A stretch of DNA of 54,261 bases. Origin: an uncultured Bacteroidia bacterium. GTDB taxonomy: Bacteria; Bacteroidota; Bacteroidia; Bacteroidales; F082. Each line of letters starts with the position of its first letter. Position 1 is the stretch's first letter. The stretch is taken from assembly GCA_902774365.1 (NCBI GenBank), contig CACYHX010000012.1:1-54261 (forward strand), read 5' to 3'. Both the position numbers and the translations under genes were made by a program. Under the pieces are notes generated by a model, which made no database searches, was not told the DNA's origin, and saw only the letters and a list, made by a program, of their open reading frames with translations. This document shows, piece by piece, positions 19,756-28,949 of this stretch.

Positions 19756-20880
19756 ATGAAAATTGCAGTCAATACACGTTTGTTGCTGAAAAACAAGTTG
19801 GAAGGCATCGGATGGGTGGCCTATGAGACCTTGCGCCGCATGGTGAAGGACCATCCCGAGGTGGAGTTTTATTTCCTCTTCGACCGCGAGCCCGACCCTA
19901 TGTTTCTCTTCGGCGACAACGTGAAACCCATAGTGCTGTTCCCGCAGGCACGGCATCCCTTCCTCTTCATCTGGTTCTTTGAGTTCTCGGTGAAGAAGGC
20001 GCTGAAGCAGATTCAGCCCGACTTGTTTTTCTCTCCTGACGGCTATCTCAGTCTAAGGTCTGATGTGCCACAAGTGGCTCAGTTCCACGACCTTAACTTT
20101 GAGCATTTCCCGAAGGACATGCCGAAGATACACCTGTGGCATTACAAGAAGTTCTTCCCGAAGTTTGCCCGCAAGGCCAAGCGCATCGTGACGGTGTCGG
20201 AGTTCTCGAAGCAGGACATCGTGGAGTGTTACGGCATCGATCCAGAGAAAATTGACGTGGCTTATAACGGTGTGAACGAGAAGTTTGCACCTGTTTCTGA
20301 CGAGGAACAAGAGACTATCCGCGCGAAATACACCGACGGCAATCCGTATTTTATGTTCGTCGGCTCGCTGCATCCGCGCAAGAACCTGGCGAGGCTGTTT
20401 ACGGCCTTTGACTTGTTCAAGGGCCAGACGCCATCCAACGTCAAGTTGCTGATTGTGGGAGAGAAGCGTTGGTGGTCGGAGCCTATTGAAAAGGCCTACA
20501 GCCAGATGCGCTTCAAGGAGGAGGTCGTATTTGCCGGTCGTCTGAGTGCCGAAGACCTTCATCTGGTGACGGCATCGGCCTTGGCGTCGGTGTATGTGTC
20601 GTATTTCGAGGGCTTTGGCATCCCGATTTTGGAGGCGTTCAGGTGCGACACGCCTGTCATCACCTCCAATGTCACTTCCATGCCCGAGGTGGCTGACGAT
20701 GCGGCTTTGCTCGTCGACCCGTTCAGCGAGGCCTCCATCGCCGAAGGCATGACAGAGATGCTGGACGAGAATGTGCGTGAGACATTGATTGAGAAGGGCA
20801 GGGAGCGTGCCCAGGACTTCTCGTGGGATAAGGCGGCTGATGACATTTGGAACTCATTAATGAAAGCAATAAAAGAATAA
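19756..20880 (+). CDS. Glycosyltransferase family 4 protein
   Basis: A 374-residue GT-B glycosyltransferase. The N-terminal half carries the acceptor domain (KIAVNTRLLLKNKLEGIGWV, with the Gly-rich loop). The C-terminal half has the donor-binding signatures FMFVGSLHPRKNLARLFTAF, the E-x7-E motif in YVSYFEGFGIPILEAFRC, and PVITSNVTSMPEVADDAALL. It would transfer an activated sugar onto a lipid carrier or glycan at the cytosolic face of the membrane. No glycan cluster surrounds it, so its acceptor is unknown. It is first in a tight operon with purD, 3 bases downstream. Confidence 0.9.
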   Translation: MKIAVNTRLLLKNKLEGIGWVAYETLRRMVKDHPEVEFYFLFDREPDPMFLFGDNVKPIVLFPQARHPFLFIWFFEFSVKKALKQIQPDLFFSPDGYLSLRSDVPQVAQFHDLNFEHFPKDMPKIHLWHYKKFFPKFARKAKRIVTVSEFSKQDIVECYGIDPEKIDVAYNGVNEKFAPVSDEEQETIRAKYTDGNPYFMFVGSLHPRKNLARLFTAFDLFKGQTPSNVKLLIVGEKRWWSEPIEKAYSQMRFKEEVVFAGRLSAEDLHLVTASALASVYVSYFEGFGIPILEAFRCDTPVITSNVTSMPEVADDAALLVDPFSEASIAEGMTEMLDENVRETLIEKGRERAQDFSWDKAADDIWNSLMKAIKE

Positions 20881-20883
20881 GAT

Positions 20884-22254
20884 ATGGCTAAAATCATAAT
20901 GTATCCTGGCGAAGCCAGAAAAGACACCTTGGATTGGAAAGCGGTCCAAGGGCAGCATATCACCGCTGTGAAACGAAACATCTTGGTGCTGGGCTCGGGT
21001 GGCCGTGAGCATGCCTTGGCATGGAAACTGGCCCAGAGCGAAGGCGCACAGGTCTTCATCGCTCCTGGCAATGCCGGCACCGCACAAGTAGGTGTCAACG
21101 TCAATATCAAACCCTCTGATTTTGAGGCGGTAAAAGACTTCTGCCTGAATCAAGAGATTCACCTCGTCGTGGTGGGCCCTGAGCAACCTCTGGTGGACGG
21201 CATCGTCGATTTCTTCAAAGGCGATGCCGAGTTAAAAGGGGTGAAGATCATCGGCCCCGATGGTAGCGGTGCCCAATTGGAAGGCAGCAAGGCCTTCGCC
21301 AAGGATTTCATGGCGAAGTACGGCGTGCCGACGGCCAAGTGCTTCAAGGTCAACAAGGATAACCTCAATGAGGGCTTTAAGTTCCTCGAAAGCGTCAATG
21401 CCCCATACGTGCTGAAAGCTGATGGCCTTGCAGCCGGTAAAGGTGTGCTGATTCTTAACGACTTACGTGAGGCAAAGGACGAATTAGGCAAGATGCTCGA
21501 CGGCAAGTTTGGAGCGGCTTCGGCCACGGTGGTCATCGAAGAGTTCCTCAAAGGCATCGAGGTGTCGGTCTTCGTGCTGACCGACGGCGAGCATTACGTG
21601 TTGCTGCCCGAGGCCAAGGACTACAAGCGCATCGGCGATGGCGACACAGGCTTGAACACAGGTGGTATGGGTGCCGTCTCGCCAGTTCCGTTCTGCACGC
21701 CAGAATTCTTGAACAGGGTGGAGGAACGCATTGTGAAGCCCACCTTGAAAGGCCTGAAAGCTGAAGGTATCGACTACAAAGGCTTCATTTTCTTGGGCTT
21801 GATGAACGACGGAGGTGACCCATACGTCATCGAATACAACGTCCGCATGGGCGACCCCGAGACCGAGGCGGTGATGACCCGCATCGAGGGCGACTTCGCC
21901 GACCTGCTCATGGCTTGTGCCGATGGTAGACTCAACGAGGTGCATTATGCCAAGAGCGACAAGACCGCAGTCACGGTGATGATGGTGTCGGGAGGCTATC
22001 CTGAAGCCTATAAGAAAGGCATGGTAATGAGCGGTTTGGACACACTGAAAGACGTCGCCGCCTTCCATGCCGGCACAGCCTTTGATGCCGACAACAACGT
22101 GGTCACGGCAGGCGGTCGCGTCATCGCTGTCACCGCTCACGGCGACAGCGTCGAAGAGGCGAGGGGCATCGCCTATCGCGAGGTGGAGAAGATACATTTT
22201 GAGGGCGTCAACTACCGCCACGACATTGGACTTGATTTGATGAGAATGCAATGA
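20884..22254 (+). CDS. purD: Phosphoribosylamine-glycine ligase
   Basis: PurD joins glycine to phosphoribosylamine with ATP in purine synthesis. The ATP-grasp protein shows NILVLGSGGREHALAWKLAQ, PYVLKADGLAAGKGVLILND, NTGGMGAVSPVPFC and EYNVRMGDPETEAVM. With the ATG at 20884 the product has 456 residues and an unusual lead of about 28 residues (MAKIIMYPGEARKDTLDWKA region) before the usual start of the family. An in-frame GTG at 20968 would give the standard form beginning VKRNILVLGSGG. The 3-base gap to the glycosyltransferase favours 20884, but the true start is open. Its stop overlaps the next ATG (ATGA). Confidence 0.95.
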   Translation: MAKIIMYPGEARKDTLDWKAVQGQHITAVKRNILVLGSGGREHALAWKLAQSEGAQVFIAPGNAGTAQVGVNVNIKPSDFEAVKDFCLNQEIHLVVVGPEQPLVDGIVDFFKGDAELKGVKIIGPDGSGAQLEGSKAFAKDFMAKYGVPTAKCFKVNKDNLNEGFKFLESVNAPYVLKADGLAAGKGVLILNDLREAKDELGKMLDGKFGAASATVVIEEFLKGIEVSVFVLTDGEHYVLLPEAKDYKRIGDGDTGLNTGGMGAVSPVPFCTPEFLNRVEERIVKPTLKGLKAEGIDYKGFIFLGLMNDGGDPYVIEYNVRMGDPETEAVMTRIEGDFADLLMACADGRLNEVHYAKSDKTAVTVMMVSGGYPEAYKKGMVMSGLDTLKDVAAFHAGTAFDADNNVVTAGGRVIAVTAHGDSVEEARGIAYREVEKIHFEGVNYRHDIGLDLMRMQ

Positions 22255-23234
22255 TAAAGTTTTTCCGACAGAGTTATGTCATTCAGTATGTGGTGATTGC
22301 CTTGTTGGCAATTGCCCTGTGGATACCATCGTTTGTGTCGGGTAAGGCGACGATGGGCCTTGGCGAGCCGGTCATCCCGATTTTCAATCTGGTGGACGGC
22401 CTACTGGGCTACTCACCGATTCTTCAGCATCTGGTGGCCTTCTTGTTGTTGGTGCTTGTGACCTTGATTTTCAACAATATATTGGTCAAGAACCAGATTG
22501 TGGGTAAGGTGAGTACCATGGGCGCCTTTGTCTTTGTCTTGCTGATGAGCCTCACTCGGACGCAGGTCAATTTCTATCCTTTTGTTCTCTCGGTACCATT
22601 TATCATACTGACAATCAGTTATTTGTTTGATACCTACCAGTTACCTAATCCCGAGATGACTTTGTTGAAGGCAGGGGTGTGTACCGCCTTGGCCTCGATG
22701 TGTTACTTTCCGTCTATCTTGTTGGTAGTGTGGATGCTCATTGCATTGCCCATAGCCAAGAAAGGGATGTTGCGCCTGCAGTTGATACCTTTGTTTGGTT
22801 TCCTGTTCGTGTATTTCGTGTATTTCGTCAGCGTCTTTTTGTTTGGCGACTTCCTCACCTTGATACATGGCTACCGCGACTATTTCACATCGCTAAGTCT
22901 CGTGGTTGATGGGTTTAACTTGAAGATTATCTTGTTGTTAGTGGCTCTTGTTGTGGCAACAATACTTTTGCTCTTCGGAGGTGGCAGTGCCAACTTCGAG
23001 AAGACCGTGGCGGTGAGGACCAAGATCTCCATGACCATCATCATGGCGTTTTTTGCCGTTGTGATGCTCTTTTTGGGTGGCAACGTGCTGATGAACGGAT
23101 TGATTTTCATCGTTCTGGCAATCCTTATTTCGTATGCCTTCTCGTATCTGGGCAACACGGGCTGGGCCAACATGTTTTTGGCATTGTTTTTGGTCCTAGT
23201 ATTCGCAAACCATTACTACTTTAAACTCCTCTAA
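22251..23234 (+). CDS. Polytopic inner-membrane protein, DUF6427-like
   Basis: A 327-residue integral membrane protein with about nine hydrophobic helices (for example YVIQYVVIALLAIALWIPSF, LVAFLLLVLVTLIFNNIL, LLLVALVVATILLLFGGG) and no signal peptide. Position after purD and overall form resemble the DUF6427 membrane proteins of Bacteroidota, but I assign that only tentatively. The start overlaps the purD stop by four bases, so it is translationally coupled. The function is unknown. Confidence 0.75.
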   Translation: MIKFFRQSYVIQYVVIALLAIALWIPSFVSGKATMGLGEPVIPIFNLVDGLLGYSPILQHLVAFLLLVLVTLIFNNILVKNQIVGKVSTMGAFVFVLLMSLTRTQVNFYPFVLSVPFIILTISYLFDTYQLPNPEMTLLKAGVCTALASMCYFPSILLVVWMLIALPIAKKGMLRLQLIPLFGFLFVYFVYFVSVFLFGDFLTLIHGYRDYFTSLSLVVDGFNLKIILLLVALVVATILLLFGGGSANFEKTVAVRTKISMTIIMAFFAVVMLFLGGNVLMNGLIFIVLAILISYAFSYLGNTGWANMFLALFLVLVFANHYYFKLL

Positions 23235-23237
23235 ACC

Positions 23238-23834
23238 ATGGGTTTGCTCACACATTATTCGGATAAGGTCGAAGCGGGTTGCGACGAGGCGGGCAGAGGC
23301 TGTCTGGCCGGTCCAGTGGTGGCCGCCGCCGTGATTCTGAAAAACGATGCGGATTACCCGGAACTCAATGATTCAAAGCAACTTACGGAGAAGAAAAGGA
23401 TGCAGTTGCGGGAGCTTGTGATGCAGGAGGCCTTGACTTATGGCATCGGCATCGTCTCGCCGCAGGAGATTGACGAAATCAACATCCTAAATGCCTCATT
23501 CTTAGCGATGCACAGGGCCTTGGATCAGCTGACATTACGCCCAGAACTTCTATTGATTGACGGTAACCGCTTCAATCCCTATAAGAAAATAAAGCACGTC
23601 TGCGTGGTGGGAGGTGATGCCAAGTACCAGTCAATAGCTGCCGCTTCCATTTTGGCCAAGACCACAAGGGACATGCTGATGGTTGAGTATGACGCGCAAT
23701 ACCCCGTTTACAATTGGAAAAAGAACAAGGGCTATCCTACGCCTGAACACAAACAAGCCATTGCCGATTATGGTACGACTCCCTTACACCGCATGACATT
23801 TAACATGGCAATTCAGTTAAAGCTAGACTTGTAA
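23238..23834 (+). CDS. rnhB: Ribonuclease HII
   Basis: RNase HII cuts RNA in RNA/DNA hybrids and removes single ribonucleotides from DNA. The 198-residue product has the conserved acid-rich start [20 protein letters not shown], with the D-E-x-G-R-G motif that binds metal, then [23 protein letters not shown], and [17 protein letters not shown]. The length matches the family. It begins 3 bases after the membrane protein's stop, the last tightly packed member of the purD run. Confidence 0.96.
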   Translation: MGLLTHYSDKVEAGCDEAGRGCLAGPVVAAAVILKNDADYPELNDSKQLTEKKRMQLRELVMQEALTYGIGIVSPQEIDEINILNASFLAMHRALDQLTLRPELLLIDGNRFNPYKKIKHVCVVGGDAKYQSIAAASILAKTTRDMLMVEYDAQYPVYNWKKNKGYPTPEHKQAIADYGTTPLHRMTFNMAIQLKLDL

Positions 23835-23857
23835 TGAGATAGGATAAGTTAAAGAAT

Positions 23858-24685
23858 ATGAAAAAGTTAATCCATACTTCAATACTGCTTGTTTTTGTGC
23901 TTTCGGCATTTCAGTTGAAGGCACAAAACATGGATTTACAGCGGTATTGGGACGATGTGGATTTTAGCGATTCGGCCATGGTCGCGTCACAAATGATGTC
24001 CGACAAGTTGGTCGCTTTTTTCTATTCTTTCACCGATGGTGATGAGCAGCATTTTGATAGTTTGTCTATAGCAGGCCTCGGTGTGGTGCTCGATAAAGCC
24101 AAGGTCAATATGCGGATGTATGAGTATATTCTCGACTTTGCCTTGAATGGTTATTCCTCCATGGGCCGTGATAAAGTGACAGATTATCTCTTGAATTATC
24201 CGCAACTTGCTGAAGGTGAGATTGGTGTGGAAGAAGGCTTGCGACTTGACTCCATCACCGAGCCCTATCAGAAGGTGAAAGTGGGTGCCCAAGCCCCCGA
24301 TGTTGAAGGGATAACTATTGATGGTAAGAAGTATCATTTGTATGGTTCTGATGCTGAACGGGTTATCCTTGTTTTCTGGTCGACGGACTGCGAGTATTGC
24401 CATGATTTCTTGGTCCATATCCGTAAAAACCTGGACTTAAAATCTGATTTTGAACTTGTTACCTTCGCTTTGGCCGACAGCCAAGACGAGGTTTTGCAGA
24501 CGGTGAAAAAAATGCGTCTGCCGGGATATCATTTCTATGATGCGTTACGTTGGGAGAGTAAGCCTTTTCTGGATTACCATGTCACCTCAACGCCATTTGT
24601 ATTGGTACTCGATGCAGAACGCACCATTGTCTATAAACCCTATGATTGGAATGAGTTAAAGGAATGGTTGAAGAAAAGTAAATAA
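23858..24685 (+). CDS. Secreted TlpA-like thioredoxin-fold protein
   Basis: The 275-residue protein has a signal peptide (MKKLIHTSILLVFVLSAFQL, then KAQ), a helical N-terminal region of about 110 residues found in Bacteroidota TlpA/DUF5106-type proteins, and a C-terminal thioredoxin fold. The redox motif is C178-E-Y-C181 in FWSTDCEYCHDF, with the cis-proline at TSTPFVLVLD. It should act as a periplasmic thiol-disulfide oxidoreductase or reductant; its partner is unknown. Confidence 0.85.
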   Translation: MKKLIHTSILLVFVLSAFQLKAQNMDLQRYWDDVDFSDSAMVASQMMSDKLVAFFYSFTDGDEQHFDSLSIAGLGVVLDKAKVNMRMYEYILDFALNGYSSMGRDKVTDYLLNYPQLAEGEIGVEEGLRLDSITEPYQKVKVGAQAPDVEGITIDGKKYHLYGSDAERVILVFWSTDCEYCHDFLVHIRKNLDLKSDFELVTFALADSQDEVLQTVKKMRLPGYHFYDALRWESKPFLDYHVTSTPFVLVLDAERTIVYKPYDWNELKEWLKKSK

Positions 24686-24709
24686 ATTGATTGATAATAA
24701 ATTAGTTAT

Positions 24710-27673
24710 ATGAATAGAATAAAAGCATTATTTCTCTTGTTAGTGCTGGCTTTTTCAGCCAGCCAAGGTATTGCCCAAACTGCAGAAGACCGTTGGGTGG
24801 ATTCGGTGTATAACAGCCTCACCTTAGAGCAGCGTGTGGCACAATTAATATGTATGCGTGCCAACCAGCCCGACAAGCCTTTCTATGAAGATGTGGCCAA
24901 GTACATCAAGCAGTACAACATTGGCGGCGTGTGTTTCTTCCGTGCCGATGCCGAGGCGCAGGTAAACCAAACCAATGCATGGCAGGTTATGGCAAAGACC
25001 CCGCTGATGGTGTCCATCGATGCCGAATGGGGCTTGGCGATGCGTGTGAAGAAGACCTTGGCTTATCCTTATCAAATGACATTGGGCGCCATCAGCGACG
25101 ACGAACTCATCTATGAAATGGGTCAACAGATCGCGGAGCAATGCCAACGCATGGGCATCCATGTGAACTTTGCCCCTGTGGCTGATGTCAACTCCAATCC
25201 TGCCAACCCCATCATCGGGATGCGTAGCTTCGGCGAAAACCCGCAACGCGTGGGAGAGAAGGCCACGGCCTACGCACTTGGCATGCAAAGCAAAGGCTTG
25301 ATAACCACGATGAAACACTTCCCTGGTCATGGCAACACAGCCACCGACTCCCACATGACCCTGCCCACGGTGACCCGCTCGATGGACGAGGTGCGCGATA
25401 TCGAGTTGGCACCGTTCCGCCATCTCATCGCCAACGGTGTGAATGGAGCCATGGTAGGACACCTCTATTTCCCTGCCATCGAGAAGGTGAAGAACACTTC
25501 TTCGTCGCTGTCATACGGCGTGGTCACCGAGTTGCTGAAGGAGCAGATGGGCTTTGAAGGCCTTATCTTCACCGATGGCCTCGACATGAAGGGCGTCTCG
25601 GAGAAGGTCAGGCAAGACAGTGTGCCGTATGTTGCCTTCATGGCTGGCAACGACGTGTTGATTCTGCCTACCAATGTGCCTTTTGCCATCAAGACCATCA
25701 AGGCGGCGGCGGAACGCAACCCGCAGGCGGCGGCACGCCTCGAAGAGAGTTGCAAGAAGATTCTGCGCTATAAATTCCGTGCCGGCTTGAACCATTACAA
25801 GCCTGTCCCGACTGCTAACTTGATGACCGACCTGAAGAAAAAGGCTTATACCGAGCTGCGTCAACAACTCTATGACGAGGCCCTCACGATGCTGCGCAAT
25901 GAGGGTCAGGTGATACCGCTGGCCAATAACAAGAAGATTGCCGTGGTCACCATCGGCAACACCAAAAACGACGTGAACGACGGCCTCATCGCTCGCGGTT
26001 TCAGCACGACCTCCTTTGTGGTGGCTAAGGATGCCATCGCCTCGAAGTTGGCGGATTGGCTGAAACGCCTGGAGAGTTACGACTTGGTGGTGGTCAACAT
26101 CGAGAAGACCACGATGTTTGCCAACAAAAACTACGGCATCACCGATGAGACGGTGAAGTTCTTCAACCGCTTGGTGGCACAAAACGACGTGATTCTTAAC
26201 TTGTTTGCCTGTCCATACGCCTTGGATTTGTTCCGTATCAACAACAGCGTGAAGGGCTTGGTGGTGGCTTATCAGGACGAGGTGCCCGCCGTGGATGCCG
26301 TCGTGAGGCTGCTGTCGGGTGAGCTCGAAGCCCATGGTACACTTCCCGTATCGACGAGTAAGTTCAGCTGTGGCGATGGCCTTATTAGCGCCATGCCGGA
26401 ACGCAAAGAACACATCGTTCCGCAGAAGGAGATTCCTGCTCCGTCAAACCTGCCCGTGCAGAATGAAAAGACTGCCGCCCTGCCGACGGAAAAGATGAAC
26501 GCAAAGTATGCCGCCAAGTTGGATTCCGTGGCTAAGTTGGGCATTAAGAAAGGGGCTTACCCGGGTTGTCAGCTCGTGGCGATGAAGGACGGTAAGATGG
26601 TGTACGACAAGTGTTTCGGCACGTTCACCTATGGCGGCGGCCATAATGTGGAGCCCGATGACCTCTACGACATCGCCTCCTGCACCAAGATCTTTGCCTC
26701 GACGCTGGCTGTGATGAAGCTTTACGACGACGGCTTGATTGACCTCAACAAGACCTTGGCGGATTTTTTTCCATATTTGAAAAACAGTCCCCACGGCAAG
26801 TTGAAAATCATCGAGTTCATGACGCATCAGGCGGGACTCAAGGCTTGGGTGCCGTTCTATAAGGTGACGGTGGACGAAAATGGTCCCATGTCAGAGTTTT
26901 ACACCGACCACATCGACGAAAACCATAATGTCAGGGTGGCGGAGAACCTCTATCTCATCAACGACTACGGCGACCGCATCTTCGACTCGGTGTCGAAGAC
27001 GCCTCTGGGCAAGAAGAAGTATCTGTATAGCGACATGGGCTTCTATTACATCCCCAAAATCGTGAAACTCATTACCAACCAAAACATTGAGGACTATCTG
27101 AATGAGAAGTTTTACTATCCCATGAACCTATCGCATATCTGCTACAAGCCGCTCAACCATTTCACGCGTGAGCATATCGCCCCTACGGAAAACGACACCG
27201 TGTTTCGCCGTCAGCTGATTTGGGGCGATGTCCACGACCAGGCGGCAGCCATGTTCGGTGGTGTGGCGGGTCATGCAGGCTTGTTCTCCAATGCCCATGA
27301 CCTGGCGGCACTCATGCAGATGCTCCTCGACAAGGGCGTCTACAACGGAAAACGTTACCTGAAAGCCGAGACGGTGCGTTATTTCACTACAGCTCCCTAT
27401 GCCTCCAGCAACGACAACCGCCGTGGCATCGGCTTCGATAAATTGCCCATCAACAAGAAAGGATCGTGCACCGCCTCGAAGTCCGGCTCCATGCAAGGCT
27501 TTGGACACACGGGCTTCACAGGTACTTTTGTCTGGGCCGACCCCGCCAACAACACAGTTATCATCTTCCTATCTAACCGCGTCTATCCTGATGCCGAACC
27601 CAACAAATTGGTGAAATCGGGCCTGCGTTCCGTCATGCACGACATTTTGTACGAGGCTTATCCAGTTGAATGA
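24710..27673 (+). CDS. GH3 beta-N-acetylhexosaminidase / beta-lactamase-type serine hydrolase fusion
   Basis: A 987-residue secreted protein (signal peptide MNRIKALFLLLVLAFSASQG). Residues 30-360 are a NagZ-like GH3 domain with MKHFPGHGNTATDSH at 201-215, giving the D213/H215 dyad, and the nucleophile D289 in FTDGLDMKGV. A GH3 C-terminal-like domain follows to about 570. Residues 600-987 are a class C beta-lactamase/DD-peptidase-like domain with S657-x-x-K660 in YDIASCTKIF and a late HTGFTGTFVW segment. The arrangement is known in Bacteroidota and suggests coupled cleavage of peptidoglycan sugars and peptides or esters in the periplasm. It may be cotranscribed with the thioesterase that follows. 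Confidence 0.9.
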   Translation: MNRIKALFLLLVLAFSASQGIAQTAEDRWVDSVYNSLTLEQRVAQLICMRANQPDKPFYEDVAKYIKQYNIGGVCFFRADAEAQVNQTNAWQVMAKTPLMVSIDAEWGLAMRVKKTLAYPYQMTLGAISDDELIYEMGQQIAEQCQRMGIHVNFAPVADVNSNPANPIIGMRSFGENPQRVGEKATAYALGMQSKGLITTMKHFPGHGNTATDSHMTLPTVTRSMDEVRDIELAPFRHLIANGVNGAMVGHLYFPAIEKVKNTSSSLSYGVVTELLKEQMGFEGLIFTDGLDMKGVSEKVRQDSVPYVAFMAGNDVLILPTNVPFAIKTIKAAAERNPQAAARLEESCKKILRYKFRAGLNHYKPVPTANLMTDLKKKAYTELRQQLYDEALTMLRNEGQVIPLANNKKIAVVTIGNTKNDVNDGLIARGFSTTSFVVAKDAIASKLADWLKRLESYDLVVVNIEKTTMFANKNYGITDETVKFFNRLVAQNDVILNLFACPYALDLFRINNSVKGLVVAYQDEVPAVDAVVRLLSGELEAHGTLPVSTSKFSCGDGLISAMPERKEHIVPQKEIPAPSNLPVQNEKTAALPTEKMNAKYAAKLDSVAKLGIKKGAYPGCQLVAMKDGKMVYDKCFGTFTYGGGHNVEPDDLYDIASCTKIFASTLAVMKLYDDGLIDLNKTLADFFPYLKNSPHGKLKIIEFMTHQAGLKAWVPFYKVTVDENGPMSEFYTDHIDENHNVRVAENLYLINDYGDRIFDSVSKTPLGKKKYLYSDMGFYYIPKIVKLITNQNIEDYLNEKFYYPMNLSHICYKPLNHFTREHIAPTENDTVFRRQLIWGDVHDQAAAMFGGVAGHAGLFSNAHDLAALMQMLLDKGVYNGKRYLKAETVRYFTTAPYASSNDNRRGIGFDKLPINKKGSCTASKSGSMQGFGHTGFTGTFVWADPANNTVIIFLSNRVYPDAEPNKLVKSGLRSVMHDILYEAYPVE

Positions 27674-27697
27674 CAGTAATTTTGAAGATAGAACAAC

Positions 27698-28099
27698 ATG
27701 AATACCTATAAACACGAAGTGAAATACTACGAGTGTGACCGCATGGGCATCACGCACCATTCCAACTATGTCCGTTTCATGGAGGAGGCCCGCGTGGATT
27801 ACCTCGACCAGTTGGGCTACGGCTTCGACAAGGTGGAAGAGGAAGGTGTCGTCTCGCCGGTCATCTCGATTCAATGTAACTACAAGACCCCGACAACCTT
27901 CAAGGACATCATCGAGATAGAGGTTTCCATCGGCAACGTGACGGAACTGAAGTTTGAGTTCAACTATGTCATGCGTGTGGGCAGAAAGACGGTGTGTACC
28001 GCACAAAGCCTGCATTGCTTCATGGAGAACGGTCGTCCCGTGGTCCTCTCGAAGCGCCTGCCCGAACTGTATAACGCAATAAAAGCACAACAACAATGA
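27698..28099 (+). CDS. Acyl-CoA thioesterase, hotdog fold (YbgC/FcbC-like)
   Basis: The 133-residue protein is one 4HBT hotdog domain. The motif YECDRMGITHHSNYVRFMEEAR has the catalytic Asp and HxNY-like segment of YbgC/FcbC thioesterases. It hydrolyses acyl-CoA or acyl-carrier thioesters; specificity is unknown. The start codon gives MNTYKHEVKYYE, a normal family start. The stop overlaps the ATG of the SDR gene by four bases (ATGA). Confidence 0.9.
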   Translation: MNTYKHEVKYYECDRMGITHHSNYVRFMEEARVDYLDQLGYGFDKVEEEGVVSPVISIQCNYKTPTTFKDIIEIEVSIGNVTELKFEFNYVMRVGRKTVCTAQSLHCFMENGRPVVLSKRLPELYNAIKAQQQ

Positions 28100-28941
28100 A
28101 GACTCCAAAGGTAATACTCATCACCGGTGCCAGCAGCGGCATTGGTTACGACACGGCTGCCGCTTTGGCGCAACAAGGACATAAGGTGTATGCCGCCGCA
28201 CGCAGGATGGAGAAGATGGAGCCGTTGCGCCAACAAGGTGCCACGCCTATCAGGATGGATGTGACCGACGAAGCATCTATCAAAGAGGGACTTAAGATCG
28301 TGATGGAGGCCGAAGGCCGTATCGATGTGCTCATCAACAATGCCGGCTTTGGCTATTTCGGTGCCATCGAGAATGTGAGCATGGAAGAGGCGCGACGTCA
28401 GGTGGAAGTCAACGTGTTCGGCCTGGCGCTGCTCTGTCAGCTGGTGCTACCCATCATGAGAAAACAAGGCTCAGGACGTATCATCAACACCTCGTCGGTG
28501 GCCGGCAAGTCGGTGCTGTATTATGGCGGCTGGTATCATGTGACCAAATACTCCGTTGAGGCCTTCAGCGACGCCCTGCGTATCGAGATTCAGCCTTTCG
28601 GCATCGATGTGGTGATGATAGAGCCAGGCGGCATCAAGACGGAGTGGGGACATATCGCCGCCGACCATCTGGCCGAGTCGTCGAAAGGCACGGCATACGA
28701 AGAGACGGGACTACAGGAGGCCAAGAACTTTCATTGGATGTACAACACCAATTATCTCTCGCAGCCTTCCGTCGTGACCAAGACGATGGTCAAGGCTGTC
28801 AACAGCCGCCGTCCGCGTGCACGCTACCGCACGGGCGCCTTTGCCAACACCATCGTGTTCTTCCATTGGCTGTTACCCACGCGTTGGTGGGATGCCGTGG
28901 TGAGAAGTTTGGGGAAGATTAAGGCTCCGACAAAAGAATAG
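28096..28941 (+). CDS. Short-chain dehydrogenase/reductase (SDR)
   Basis: A 281-residue classical SDR. It has the NAD(P) motif ITGASSGIGYDTA (TGxxxGIG), NNAG in DVLINNAGFGYFG, the catalytic Ser in IINTSSVAGKS, and Y-x-x-x-K in YHVTKYSVEAF. An Arg pair after the motif (AAARRMEKM) suggests NADP(H). The coupled start after a thioesterase hints at lipid or acyl metabolism, but the substrate is unknown. Cytosolic; last gene of the plus-strand run. Confidence 0.92.
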   Translation: MKTPKVILITGASSGIGYDTAAALAQQGHKVYAAARRMEKMEPLRQQGATPIRMDVTDEASIKEGLKIVMEAEGRIDVLINNAGFGYFGAIENVSMEEARRQVEVNVFGLALLCQLVLPIMRKQGSGRIINTSSVAGKSVLYYGGWYHVTKYSVEAFSDALRIEIQPFGIDVVMIEPGGIKTEWGHIAADHLAESSKGTAYEETGLQEAKNFHWMYNTNYLSQPSVVTKTMVKAVNSRRPRARYRTGAFANTIVFFHWLLPTRWWDAVVRSLGKIKAPTKE

Positions 28942-28949
28942 TCCGGGAA

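Noticed and set aside
19612-19956. Upstream extension of the DUF5060 hydrolase frame
   Set aside because: It runs through a promoter match and overlaps the divergent glycosyltransferase; the signal peptide begins at 19611.
24710-27673. True beta-lactamase resistance gene
   Set aside because: The serine hydrolase domain is fused to a GH3 domain and is far from acquired resistance enzymes; a cell-wall role is more likely.
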